Origin: Cedecea lapagei | GTDB lineage: Bacteria > Pseudomonadota > Gammaproteobacteria > Enterobacterales > Enterobacteriaceae | Length of the DNA stretch: 64,000 nucleotides | Direction: 5' to 3' | Assembly: GCF_900635955.1 (NCBI RefSeq) | Contig: NZ_LR134201.1 | Coordinates: forward strand, 248,001-312,000 | Shown here: one piece after another, positions 39,323 through 48,259 of the stretch | Numbering within the stretch: position 1 is the first letter of the stretch | How the letters are laid out: each line of letters starts with the position of its first letter | Program-made: the position numbers and the translations under genes | Notes under the pieces: model-generated | The model's database searches: none | What the model was told of the DNA's origin: nothing | The model's input: only the letters and a program-made list of their open reading frames with translations

Positions 39323-39916
39323 ATGACTACGTTGTATCTGGCATCCGGTTCGCCTCGCCGTCAGGAACTGCTGACCCTGATGGGCGTCGCTTTCGAACGC
39401 CTGGTTCCAGGCATTGAAGAACAGCGGCAGCCGCACGAAAGCGCGGAGCAGTATGTTCGCCGTCTGGCCCGTGAAAAAGCGCAGGCTGGCGTGACGCTGG
39501 CCGCCAAAGATTTGCCAGTGCTGGGTGCAGATACGATAGTTATCTTTAACGGTGAAGTGCTGGAAAAGCCGCGTGATACTGAGCATGCTGCACAGATGCT
39601 GCGCCTGCTTTCAGGGCATCAGCATCAGGTAATGACGGCGGTGGCTATCGCCGACGCGAATCAGGTGCTGGAAGCTTTAGTGGTGACTGAAGTGACGTTT
39701 CGCAGCTTATCCGAACGGGATATTGCCGACTATATTGCCAGCGGTGAACCGATGGACAAAGCCGGTGCCTATGGCATTCAGGGCGCCGGCGGCTGTTTCG
39801 TCAAACGGATCAATGGCAGTTATCATGCAGTGGTGGGATTACCCCTGGTGGAAACTGGTGAGTTGCTGAGTAATTTTCACGCGCTGCGTGACGGACGAGG
39901 AAAAGATGACGGCTGA
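39323..39916 (+). CDS. yhdE: Maf-family nucleoside triphosphate pyrophosphatase (dTTP/UTP) YhdE
   Basis: The 197-aa product (E. coli length) hydrolyses dTTP, UTP and modified pyrimidine triphosphates to monophosphates. The Maf signature is LASGSPRRQELL (about 5-16). The catalytic aspartate lies in VLGADTIVIFNGEVLEKP, and GAYGIQGAGG is the downstream conserved loop. It follows mreD by 9 bp and overlaps rng by 11 bp. Confidence 0.97.
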   Translation: MTTLYLASGSPRRQELLTLMGVAFERLVPGIEEQRQPHESAEQYVRRLAREKAQAGVTLAAKDLPVLGADTIVIFNGEVLEKPRDTEHAAQMLRLLSGHQHQVMTAVAIADANQVLEALVVTEVTFRSLSERDIADYIASGEPMDKAGAYGIQGAGGCFVKRINGSYHAVVGLPLVETGELLSNFHALRDGRGKDDG

Positions 39917-41375
39917 ACTATTAGTCAACGTTACCCCATCAGAGACGCGGGTAGCCTATATTGACGGTGGCATACTGCAGGAAATTCATATTGAGCGCGA
40001 AGCGCGCCGCGGAATAGTAGGGAATATCTACAAAGGTCGCGTTAGCCGGGTATTGCCTGGAATGCAGGCGGCGTTTGTAGATATTGGCCTGGATAAGGCG
40101 GCTTTCCTTCATGCTTCCGACATCATGCCGCATACCGAATGCGTCGCGGGTGAGGAGCAAAAGAATTTCAGCGTGCGCGACATCGCCGAACTGGTTCGTC
40201 AGGGGCAGGATTTAATGGTGCAGGTGGTGAAAGATCCGCTCGGCACTAAAGGCGCTCGCCTGACTACCGACATCACTCTCCCTTCCCGTTATCTTGTCTT
40301 TATGCCCGGTGCTTCACACGTTGGTGTTTCCCAGCGCATTGAGAGCGAAGCCGAGCGCGAGCGCCTGAAACGCATCGTTAATGAATATTGCGATGAGCAG
40401 GGCGGCTTTATCATTCGCACCGCGGCTGAGGGCGTGTGTGAGGAGGATTTAGCCTCCGATGCAGCGTACCTGAAGCGCGTCTGGACCAAGGTGAGCGAGC
40501 GTAAAAAGCGCAATCAAACCCGCTATAAGATGTATGGCGAGCTGGCGCTGGCGCAGCGCGTGCTGCGTGATTTTGCCGATGCGGCGCTGGACCGTATTCG
40601 CGTGGATTCGCGCCTGACCTACGAAATGCTGCTGGAGTTTACCGCTGAATACATGCCGGAGATGACCAGCAAAATCGAGCATTACAGCGGTCGGCAGCCC
40701 ATTTTCGATCTCTATGACGTTGAGAACGAAATCCAGCGTGCGCTGGAGCGTAAAGTGGAGCTCAAGTCCGGCGGCTATCTGGTTATCGACCAGACTGAGG
40801 CGATGACCACGGTAGACATTAACACCGGTGCGTTTGTTGGCCACCGCAATCTCGACGATACGATTTTCAATACCAATATCGAAGCCACCCAGGCCATCGC
40901 GCGCCAGCTTCGGTTACGGAATCTGGGCGGTATCATCATTATCGACTTTATCGATATGAGTAATGAAGATCACCGCCGCCGCGTGCTGCATTCCCTCGAG
41001 CAGGCGTTGAGTAAAGATCGGGTGAAAACTAGCATTAACGGTTTCTCGCAGCTGGGTCTGGTAGAGATGACCCGCAAGCGTACACGTGAAAGCGTAGAGC
41101 ATGTACTCTGCAACGAATGCCCGACCTGCCACGGCCGCGGTACCGTAAAGACGGTCGAAACGGTCTGCTACGAAATCATGCGTGAAATCGTGCGTGTGCA
41201 TCACGCTTACGATTCCGACCGTTTTCTGGTCTATGCTTCTCCTGCGGTGGGGGAAGCGCTGAAAAGCGAAGAGTCTCACGCGCTGGCCGAAGTAGAAATC
41301 TTCGTGGGTAAACAGGTCAAGGTCCAGATCGAGCCGCTCTATAATCAGGAGCAGTTCGACGTCGTAATGATGTAA
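39906..41375 (+). CDS. rng: Ribonuclease G
   Basis: The 489-aa product (E. coli length) is the endoribonuclease that matures the 5' end of 16S rRNA and degrades some mRNAs; it is the short homologue of RNase E. The S1 domain is at about 35-120 (GNIYKGRVSRVLPGMQAAFVD). Catalytic aspartates lie in TVDINTG and IIIDFIDM, and the zinc-link is CNECPTCHG (about 399-407). I chose the ATG at 39906 (MTAELLVNV) because it is the family start; the in-frame ATG at 39888 adds six residues. Confidence 0.98.
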   Translation: MTAELLVNVTPSETRVAYIDGGILQEIHIEREARRGIVGNIYKGRVSRVLPGMQAAFVDIGLDKAAFLHASDIMPHTECVAGEEQKNFSVRDIAELVRQGQDLMVQVVKDPLGTKGARLTTDITLPSRYLVFMPGASHVGVSQRIESEAERERLKRIVNEYCDEQGGFIIRTAAEGVCEEDLASDAAYLKRVWTKVSERKKRNQTRYKMYGELALAQRVLRDFADAALDRIRVDSRLTYEMLLEFTAEYMPEMTSKIEHYSGRQPIFDLYDVENEIQRALERKVELKSGGYLVIDQTEAMTTVDINTGAFVGHRNLDDTIFNTNIEATQAIARQLRLRNLGGIIIIDFIDMSNEDHRRRVLHSLEQALSKDRVKTSINGFSQLGLVEMTRKRTRESVEHVLCNECPTCHGRGTVKTVETVCYEIMREIVRVHHAYDSDRFLVYASPAVGEALKSEESHALAEVEIFVGKQVKVQIEPLYNQEQFDVVMM

Positions 41376-41421
41376 GTGTGCGGATGCGCGCTTTGCCCGT
41401 AAGGCTGACAAGGAGAGAAAG

Positions 41422-44400
41422 GTGAGGCGACTGCCCGGCATTCTGCTGCTCACAGGCGTAACGTTGGTTGTTATCGTCGCGCTGCTGGTGAGTGGCCTGC
41501 GGCTCGTTTTGCCGCACCTGAATGCGTGGCGGCCCGCGCTGCTCGATAAAATTGAGGCGGCTACCGGCGTGCCGGTTGAGGTCAGCAATCTGGAGGCGAG
41601 CTGGCAGAACTTCGGGCCAACGCTCGATGTCCGCGATATTAAGGCCGGCCTCAAGGACGGCGGCACGCTGAGCATCAAACGCGTCACGCTGGCGTTAGAC
41701 GTCTGGCAAAGCCTGCTGCACGCACGCTGGCAGTTTCGCGATCTGACCTTTTACCAGCTGCAGATGCGCACCAATACGCCGCTCAGCCAGAACGGCAGCA
41801 ATAGCACGCTGGAAGCGGATAAAATCAGCGATCTTTTCCTGCGCCAGTTCGATCACTTCGATCTTCGCGACAGCTCCCTTAGCTTTCTGACGCTCTCCGG
41901 CCAGCGCGCCGAACTTTCTATTCCCCAGCTCACCTGGCTAAACGGCACAAACCGCCACCGTGCGGAAGGCCTGGTGAGCTTATCCAGCTTCAACGGGCAG
42001 CATGGCGTGGCCAACGTGCGCATGGATCTGCGCGATGAGAACGGCATTCTCAACAACGGAAAGGTCTGGCTTCAGGCCGACGATGTGGACGTGAAACCCT
42101 GGCTGGGTCGCTGGATGGAAGACAATGTCGATCTGAAAAGCGCCCGTTTTAGCCTCGAGGCCTGGATGGACGTGAAGGACGGAGACATTAGCGGCGGCAG
42201 TATCTGGCTGAAAAAAGGCGGGGCCAGCTGGCCGGGCGTCGACGGCGTTACGCATACGCTTTCGGTCGACAATCTTACCGCGCAGGTCAGCCGCAATCAG
42301 TCTGACTGGCAGCTTTCTGTCCCTTCCACCAATATCACGCTTGACGATCAGGCCTGGCCTAAAGGCTCACTCACGGTTGCCTGGATAGCGCCGCAGCAGG
42401 TTGGCGGTCGTCAGGGCCAGCGCAGCGACGAGCTTCGCGTACGCGCCAGCAATATGGAGCTTGCAAGTTTTAACGGACTGCTGCCGATAGCCGCCAAAAT
42501 CTCGCCTGAGTTTGGTGACATCTGGACTTCGCTTCAGCCTAAGGGCCACATTGATGTGCTGGCCGTGGATATTCCGCTTCAGCAAACTGAGCAGACCCGC
42601 ATGCAGGCACGCTGGAATGACGTGAGCTGGAAGCAATGGAAGCTGTTACCGGGCGTAGAGCATTTCTCCGGTTCGGTCACGGGCAGCGTCTCGAACGGGC
42701 AGATGAACGCTCTGGTGGCCGACGCCAAAATGCCTTACGAGACCGTCTTCCGTGCGCCGCTTGAGATTGAGAAAGGGGCGGCTACGCTTGGCTGGCAGAA
42801 AAACGCGGATGGCTTCCAGTTAGACGGCAAGAATATTGACGTTAAGGCTCGCTCCGTCTGGGCTCGCGGCGATTTCCGTTACTTCCAGCCGACCAGCGGC
42901 GACCCGTGGCTGGGGATTCTGGCCGGCATCAGCACCGATAACGGCGCGGACGCCTGGCGCTATTTCCCGGAAAATTTGATGGGCAAAGAGCTGACGGACT
43001 ATCTTAGCTCGGCGATTCAGGGCGGCCAGGCCGACAGCGCCACGCTGGTCTACGGCGGCAACCCGCATCTCTTCCCCTACGAGCATAACGAAGGCCAGTT
43101 TGAGGTCTACGTTCCGCTCCGCAACGCCAAATTTGCCTTCCAGCCGGACTGGCCAGCGCTTGAGAATCTCGATATTACCCTCGACTTCATTAATAACGGG
43201 CTGTGGATGAACAGCAATGCGGTCAAGCTGGGCGGCGTCACGGCGACTAACCTGACGGCGAACATCCCGGATTACGCCAAAGAAAAGCTGCTGATCGATG
43301 CCGACATTAACGGGCCGGGCAGTGCGGTAGGACCCTATTTCAAAGATACGCCGCTGAATGATTCGCTTGCCGCCGCGCTGGATGAGCTCCAGATTGGCGG
43401 GGATGTGAACGCTCGCTTACATCTTGATATCCCGCTGACCGGGGAAATGACGACCGCCAAAGGTGACGTCCGGCTCGACAACAATACGCTGCTGATCAAA
43501 CCGCTGAACAGCACGCTGCATAACCTGAGCGGCAAATTCAGCTTTACCAACGGTGATCTGCAGAGCGAAGCGATGAGCGCCAGCTGGTTCAATCAGCCTG
43601 TCAGCCTGAACTTCAACACCAAAACCGGCGACAAAGATTACCAGATTGGCGTCAACCTGAGCGGCGACTGGCAGCCTGATAAAACTGGCGTTCTGCCAAA
43701 GCCGGTCAATGACGCCGTCAGCGGGAATGTCCCGTGGAAAGGCGACGTAGGCATTACGCTGCCTTACCATGGAAGCGCCAGCTACAAGGTGAATCTGGCG
43801 GGTGATCTAAAGAATGTGAGCAGTCACTTACCTGCTCCTGCCGACAAAAAAGCCGGGACGGCGCTGCCGCTGAATATTGCCGTGAAGGGCGACCTGAAGA
43901 GTTTCTCGCTTACCGGTAACGCGGGCGCGCTAAATCACTTTTCCAGCCGCTGGCTGCTGAATAAAAAGCTTACCCTTGACCGGGCTATCTGGGCGACAGA
44001 CAGTAAAACCGTGCCGCCTCTGCCGGAGCAGCAGGGCGTCGAGCTCGATCTGCCTGAGATGGACGGCGCTCAGTGGCTGGCGCTCTTTAGCGGAGGCGCG
44101 GTTGACAGCGTTGGCGGCGCAGCGGCATTCCCGTCCGCCATCACTCTGCGTACGCCCGCGCTGACCCTTGGGGGTCAGCAGTGGCATAACCTGAGCCTGA
44201 TTTCTCGCCCGGGGATGAACGGCACCCAGGTTGAGGCTCAGGGCCGTGAAATTAACGCCTCCCTCAGCATGAAGAACAATGCTCCCTGGCTTGCCACCAT
44301 CAAATATCTCTACTTCAATCCAGCCTGGAGCGTCACCCCGGGTGGGGATGGCGGCTCAGCCGCGGTTCAGATCCCGGAGAACAGCGATGCAATTAGCTTC

Positions 44401-45234
44401 CGAGGCTGGCCTGACGTGCAGCTGCGCTGCGCGGAGTGCTGGCTCTGGGGGCAGAAATACGGCCGCATTGAAGGGGATGTGACGATCAATGGCGATACGC
44501 TGCAGCTGGCCCACGGGCTGGTGGATACCGGTTTTGCTCGCCTGACCGCGGACGGCGAGTGGGTGAATAAGCCGGGTACCAGACGCACGTCGCTAAAAGG
44601 CAAGCTGAAGGGCGATAAGCTGGACGCCGCGGCCAACTTCTTTGGCGTGAAAACGCCGCTGCAGGGCTCCTCCTTCGACGTGGATTACGATCTGCACTGG
44701 CGAGCGGTACCGTGGAAGCCGGACGAGGCTTCGCTCAATGGCATCCTGCATACCAGGCTGGGTAAAGGGCAGATTACCGATGTCAGCACCGGCCATGCGG
44801 GTCAGCTGCTGCGGCTGGTCAGCTTTGATGCGCTGCTCCGTAAGCTGCGCTTTGACTTCAGCGACACCTTCGGCAGCGGCTTCTATTACGACTCTATTCG
44901 CAGCACGGCATGGATAAAAGACGGCGTTCTGCATACTGACGATACGCTGGTGGATGGCCTGGAGGCCGACATTGCCATGAAAGGCTCGGTGGATTTAGTT
45001 CGCCGCGAGCTGAACATGGAGGCGGTGGTTGCGCCTGAAATCTCCGCTACCGTCGGCGTTGCCGCCGCCTTTGCCGTTAACCCGATAGTCGGTGCCGCAG
45101 TGTTTGCGGCCAGTAAGGTGCTTGGTCCGCTGTGGAGTAAAATTTCGGTCCTGCGCTACAGCATTACCGGCCCGGTGGACAAACCGCAAATTAATGAAGT
45201 GCTGCGCCAGCCGCGCACCGGTGAAGCCCACTGA
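41422..45234 (+). CDS. yhdP: AsmA-like envelope protein YhdP
   Basis: The 1270-aa product is close to the E. coli YhdP length (about 1266). It belongs to the AsmA-like/DUF3971 family of bridge-like proteins. In E. coli, YhdP together with TamB and YdbH supports phospholipid movement to the outer membrane. One N-terminal membrane anchor (about 6-28, GILLLTGVTLVVIVALLVSGL) is followed by a very long beta-rich periplasmic region and a C-terminal AsmA-like domain (LGKGQITDVSTGHAGQLLRL). It starts with GTG behind AGGAGAGAAAG, 46 bp after rng, and precedes tldD. Confidence 0.95.
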   Translation: MRRLPGILLLTGVTLVVIVALLVSGLRLVLPHLNAWRPALLDKIEAATGVPVEVSNLEASWQNFGPTLDVRDIKAGLKDGGTLSIKRVTLALDVWQSLLHARWQFRDLTFYQLQMRTNTPLSQNGSNSTLEADKISDLFLRQFDHFDLRDSSLSFLTLSGQRAELSIPQLTWLNGTNRHRAEGLVSLSSFNGQHGVANVRMDLRDENGILNNGKVWLQADDVDVKPWLGRWMEDNVDLKSARFSLEAWMDVKDGDISGGSIWLKKGGASWPGVDGVTHTLSVDNLTAQVSRNQSDWQLSVPSTNITLDDQAWPKGSLTVAWIAPQQVGGRQGQRSDELRVRASNMELASFNGLLPIAAKISPEFGDIWTSLQPKGHIDVLAVDIPLQQTEQTRMQARWNDVSWKQWKLLPGVEHFSGSVTGSVSNGQMNALVADAKMPYETVFRAPLEIEKGAATLGWQKNADGFQLDGKNIDVKARSVWARGDFRYFQPTSGDPWLGILAGISTDNGADAWRYFPENLMGKELTDYLSSAIQGGQADSATLVYGGNPHLFPYEHNEGQFEVYVPLRNAKFAFQPDWPALENLDITLDFINNGLWMNSNAVKLGGVTATNLTANIPDYAKEKLLIDADINGPGSAVGPYFKDTPLNDSLAAALDELQIGGDVNARLHLDIPLTGEMTTAKGDVRLDNNTLLIKPLNSTLHNLSGKFSFTNGDLQSEAMSASWFNQPVSLNFNTKTGDKDYQIGVNLSGDWQPDKTGVLPKPVNDAVSGNVPWKGDVGITLPYHGSASYKVNLAGDLKNVSSHLPAPADKKAGTALPLNIAVKGDLKSFSLTGNAGALNHFSSRWLLNKKLTLDRAIWATDSKTVPPLPEQQGVELDLPEMDGAQWLALFSGGAVDSVGGAAAFPSAITLRTPALTLGGQQWHNLSLISRPGMNGTQVEAQGREINASLSMKNNAPWLATIKYLYFNPAWSVTPGGDGGSAAVQIPENSDAISFRGWPDVQLRCAECWLWGQKYGRIEGDVTINGDTLQLAHGLVDTGFARLTADGEWVNKPGTRRTSLKGKLKGDKLDAAANFFGVKTPLQGSSFDVDYDLHWRAVPWKPDEASLNGILHTRLGKGQITDVSTGHAGQLLRLVSFDALLRKLRFDFSDTFGSGFYYDSIRSTAWIKDGVLHTDDTLVDGLEADIAMKGSVDLVRRELNMEAVVAPEISATVGVAAAFAVNPIVGAAVFAASKVLGPLWSKISVLRYSITGPVDKPQINEVLRQPRTGEAH

Positions 45235-45320
45235 TTTGACGTTAGCGGTGAATTGCCGCAAGCTCCATAAATAAACCATTCCTCGCCCAGCGGGCGATAA
45301 GCAATAAGAGTAGCGAAACG

Positions 45321-46766
45321 ATGAGTCTTAACCTGGTAAGTGAGCAGTTGCTGTCTGCGAATGGCTTAACCCATCAAGATCTGTTTTCCATCCTCGGCCA
45401 GCTGTCCGAGCGCCGTCTCGACTACGGCGATCTCTATTTCCAGTCCAGCTATCACGAATCCTGGGTGCTGGAAGATCGTATTATTAAAGACGGCTCATGG
45501 AATATCGATCAGGGCGTTGGCGTTCGTGCGGTTAGCGGTGAAAAAACCGGGTTTGCCTACGCGGATCAAATTAGTTTGCTGGCGCTGGAGCAAAGCGCCC
45601 ATGCCGCGCGCAGTATCGTTCGCGAGCAGGGTGACGGGCGCGCCCGCACGCTGGGCAACGTTCCGCATAGCGCGCTTTATACCAGCGTTGACCCGCTGAC
45701 CAGCATGACTCGTGAAGAGAAGCTCGACATTCTGAGACGCGTGGACAGCGTCGCGCGCGCTGCAGATGCTCGCGTTCAGGAAGTGAGCGCCAGCCTGACG
45801 GGCGTTTACGAGCTGATTCTGGTGGCGGCTACGGACGGAACCCTAGCGGCGGATGTTCGTCCGCTTGTGCGTCTGTCGGTGAGCGTGCAGGTGGAAGAAG
45901 ACGGCAAGCGCGAGCGCGGTGCAAGCGGCGGCGGCGGTCGTTTTGGCTATGAATATTTCCTGGAAAGCGTGAGCGGTGAAGTTCGTGCTGATGCCTGGGC
46001 GAAAGAGGCTGTACGCATGGCGCTGGTGAACCTGTCAGCCGTAGCCGCACCGGCAGGGATGTTGCCGGTAGTTTTGGGCGCGGGCTGGCCTGGTGTCCTG
46101 CTGCATGAAGCGGTCGGTCACGGCCTGGAAGGCGACTTTAACCGTCGCGGCACCTCGGTCTTCAGCGGCCAGATGGGCCAGCTGGTGGCATCAGAGCTGT
46201 GTACCGTGGTGGATGACGGCACGATGGCTAATCGCCGTGGTTCCGTTTCCATTGATGACGAAGGCGTGCCGGGCCAGTACAACGTGCTGATTGAAAACGG
46301 CATTCTTAAAGGCTACATGCAGGACAAGCTCAATGCTCGCCTGATGGGCGTTGCGCCGACGGGGAACGGCCGCCGTGAGTCCTACGCTCACCTCCCAATG
46401 CCGCGCATGACCAACACCTACATGCTGGCGGGCAAATCCACGCCGCAGGAGATTATCGAGTCCGTGGACTACGGTATCTTTGCGCCAAATTTCGGCGGCG
46501 GGCAGGTTGATATCACCTCCGGCAAGTTTGTGTTCTCCACTTCAGAAGCCTATCTGATTGAAAAAGGGAAGGTCACTAAGGCGGTAAAAGGGGCAACGTT
46601 AATTGGCTCCGGCATTGAAACCATGCAGCAGATCTCGATGGTCGGTAACGATCTGGCGCTGGATAACGGCGTCGGCGTCTGCGGCAAAGAGGGGCAGAGC
46701 CTGCCGGTTGGCGTCGGCCAGCCAACCCTGAAGGTCGATAACCTGACCGTGGGCGGTACCGCTTAA
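45321..46766 (+). CDS. tldD: Metalloprotease subunit TldD
   Basis: The 481-aa product (E. coli length) is the catalytic half of the TldD/TldE(PmbA) protease, which degrades unfolded peptides and in E. coli matures microcin B17 and the CcdA antitoxin. The zinc motif HEAVGH is at 262-267 (His262, Glu263, His267), with the downstream cysteine or aspartate ligand region near the C-terminal third. TldE is encoded elsewhere. The dispersed element copy B begins 11 bp after its stop. Confidence 0.97.
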   Translation: MSLNLVSEQLLSANGLTHQDLFSILGQLSERRLDYGDLYFQSSYHESWVLEDRIIKDGSWNIDQGVGVRAVSGEKTGFAYADQISLLALEQSAHAARSIVREQGDGRARTLGNVPHSALYTSVDPLTSMTREEKLDILRRVDSVARAADARVQEVSASLTGVYELILVAATDGTLAADVRPLVRLSVSVQVEEDGKRERGASGGGGRFGYEYFLESVSGEVRADAWAKEAVRMALVNLSAVAAPAGMLPVVLGAGWPGVLLHEAVGHGLEGDFNRRGTSVFSGQMGQLVASELCTVVDDGTMANRRGSVSIDDEGVPGQYNVLIENGILKGYMQDKLNARLMGVAPTGNGRRESYAHLPMPRMTNTYMLAGKSTPQEIIESVDYGIFAPNFGGGQVDITSGKFVFSTSEAYLIEKGKVTKAVKGATLIGSGIETMQQISMVGNDLALDNGVGVCGKEGQSLPVGVGQPTLKVDNLTVGGTA

Positions 46767-46777
46767 GTTCATCTGGC

Positions 46778-46947
46778 AGCCGGGCTCTAACCCCGGCTAT
46801 TGCCCGGTGACAAACAGCCGAAAAACGTGGTTTTCGACTGTTTGAGGTAAACCACAGAACATTATTCTTTGTTCTTATTAGGTTGGATATCTGTCTTTTA
46901 AGAGCAGCAAACTTTGTTAGCAGTTTCAGGCCGGGCTAGCCCCGGCT
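46778..46947 (+). repeat. Dispersed intergenic element, copy B
   Basis: This 170-bp block lies between the convergent tldD and aaeR. It has the same plan as the element at 33115-33290 but different caps: AGCCGGG/CCCGGCT at 46778-46798 and GCCGGG/CCCGGC at 46930-46946. The core 46808-46882 is 89% identical to copy A without gaps. In its central stem one C-G pair of copy A is G-C here, and the next pair is G-U on the minus strand. The right cap contains the aaeR stop codon. Confidence 0.85.
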
Positions 46948-47871
46948 GTTTTCATTTCTCGCCCGCACACCCTGAAAAAGCTGCGTGACCCTGACGAAAT
47001 AATCCGTCAGATAGTTAAGGCAGACCTCCACCTTGAGCGGCAGCTTGTCTTTTTCGGTATACAGCGCGTAAACCGGGCGAGGATCGGACTGATAGCGAGG
47101 GAACAGGATCTCAAGCTCCCCGCTGTTGATCTCGTCGATCACCCACATCAGCGGTGCAAAACCTACGCCGGCGCCGGCTTTAAGCCAGCGGCTTAACGTC
47201 ATTGGATCGTTGGTGACAAAGCGCCCATGCGGGATCACTTTGGTTGAAATTCCTTCCGGCGCGATAAGCTCAAACTCATTATGCGGACGCACGCTGTATT
47301 CTAGCCAGGAGTGGTTAGCCAGGTCTGCGGGTTTCTCCGGCGTACCGTGGAGCTGGAGGTAGCTTTTCGCGGCGCAGACCACCATCGGCATCGAGCCCAG
47401 CTTGCGTGAAAACAGGCTGGAATCCTGCAGGGCACCAACGCGAATCACCAGATCCAGGCCGTCGGCAATCAGGTCGGGAAACGGTATGCCGGTAACCAGA
47501 TTGACGGTCAGCCCGGGGTACTCTTTCAGCATGTCGGTCGTCATGTCGGCGAGGACATTCTGTGCCATAGTGGAAGAGCTACCGATGCGCAGCGTGCCTA
47601 TCGGCGTGTTGTTAAAGGCGTATAGCTGCTCGTGGACCTCCTGCGCCTCGTGCAGCATTTTACGGCAACCCTGATAATAAATTTTACCTGCTTCGGTGAG
47701 ACCGATGCTGCGGGTGCTGCGGTTTAGCAGCTTTACCTGCAGCTCATCTTCCAGTTTTGAGACGATCTGGCTGATGGAAGAGACGCTCATTTGTAGCTGC
47801 CTTGCGGCGGCGGTGTAGGAGCCAAGTTCAACCACTTTGGCAAACACCGACATGCGTTTAAGTCGTTCCAT
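46936..47871 (-). CDS. aaeR: LysR-family regulator AaeR
   Basis: The 311-aa product is the LysR-type regulator divergent from aaeXAB. In E. coli it activates that operon in response to aromatic carboxylic acids such as p-hydroxybenzoate. The N-terminal winged helix-turn-helix is ELGSYTAAARQLQMSVSSIS (about 16-35). The periplasmic-binding-protein-like effector domain covers about 90-300. Its stop codon lies inside the right cap of the dispersed element copy B. A near-consensus CRP site lies in the divergent promoter region. Confidence 0.94.
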   Translation of the reverse strand: MERLKRMSVFAKVVELGSYTAAARQLQMSVSSISQIVSKLEDELQVKLLNRSTRSIGLTEAGKIYYQGCRKMLHEAQEVHEQLYAFNNTPIGTLRIGSSSTMAQNVLADMTTDMLKEYPGLTVNLVTGIPFPDLIADGLDLVIRVGALQDSSLFSRKLGSMPMVVCAAKSYLQLHGTPEKPADLANHSWLEYSVRPHNEFELIAPEGISTKVIPHGRFVTNDPMTLSRWLKAGAGVGFAPLMWVIDEINSGELEILFPRYQSDPRPVYALYTEKDKLPLKVEVCLNYLTDYFVRVTQLFQGVRARNENSRG

Positions 47872-47887
47872 TGTTCACTCTGAGTGA

Positions 47888-47909
47888 AAAGTGATTTAGA
47901 TCACATATT
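47888..47909. promoter_or_regulatory. Candidate CRP-binding site in the aaeR-aaeX divergent region
   Basis: AAAGTGATTTAGATCACATATT matches the CRP consensus at four of five bases in the left half-site (AGTGA for TGTGA) and all five in the right (TCACA), with the correct 6-bp spacer. It begins 16 bp upstream of the aaeR start. Confidence 0.55.
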
Positions 47910-48048
47910 ATAGATAACGGGGTAACAGTTACGTTAATATATTATTATTAACATAGCTCATACCGCACGCTCGCCCGCCTTTTCTGGCCTCTCCGTCGCG
48001 GTTTGTCGCCGAGTTATGTATCGCCTGCATTATCTTATCAAGGTCAAA

Positions 48049-48252
48049 ATGAGTCTATTTCCGGTAATCGTAATATTCGGTCTTTCGTTTCCGCCGATAT
48101 TTTTCGAATTAATCCTGTCGCTCGCGGCGTTCTGGCTGGCGCGTCGGCTGCTGACCCCGACCGGCATCTATGATTTTGTCTGGCATCCCGCATTATTCAA
48201 TACAGCGCTCTATTGCTGTCTTTTCTATCTGATTTCGCGTTTGTTCGTTTGA
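48049..48252 (+). CDS. aaeX: DUF1656 small membrane protein AaeX
   Basis: From the ATG at 48049 the product is 67 aa, the E. coli length. It has two membrane segments, VIVIFGLSFPPIFFELILSL (about 6-25) and LFNTALYCCLFYLISRLFV (about 49-67). DUF1656 proteins are encoded with AaeA/AaeB-type efflux pumps, but their role is not known. It is the first gene of aaeXAB, with aaeA 7 bp downstream. In-frame codons from 48016 are leader. Confidence 0.93.
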   Translation: MSLFPVIVIFGLSFPPIFFELILSLAAFWLARRLLTPTGIYDFVWHPALFNTALYCCLFYLISRLFV

Positions 48253-48259
48253 GGTTGAT

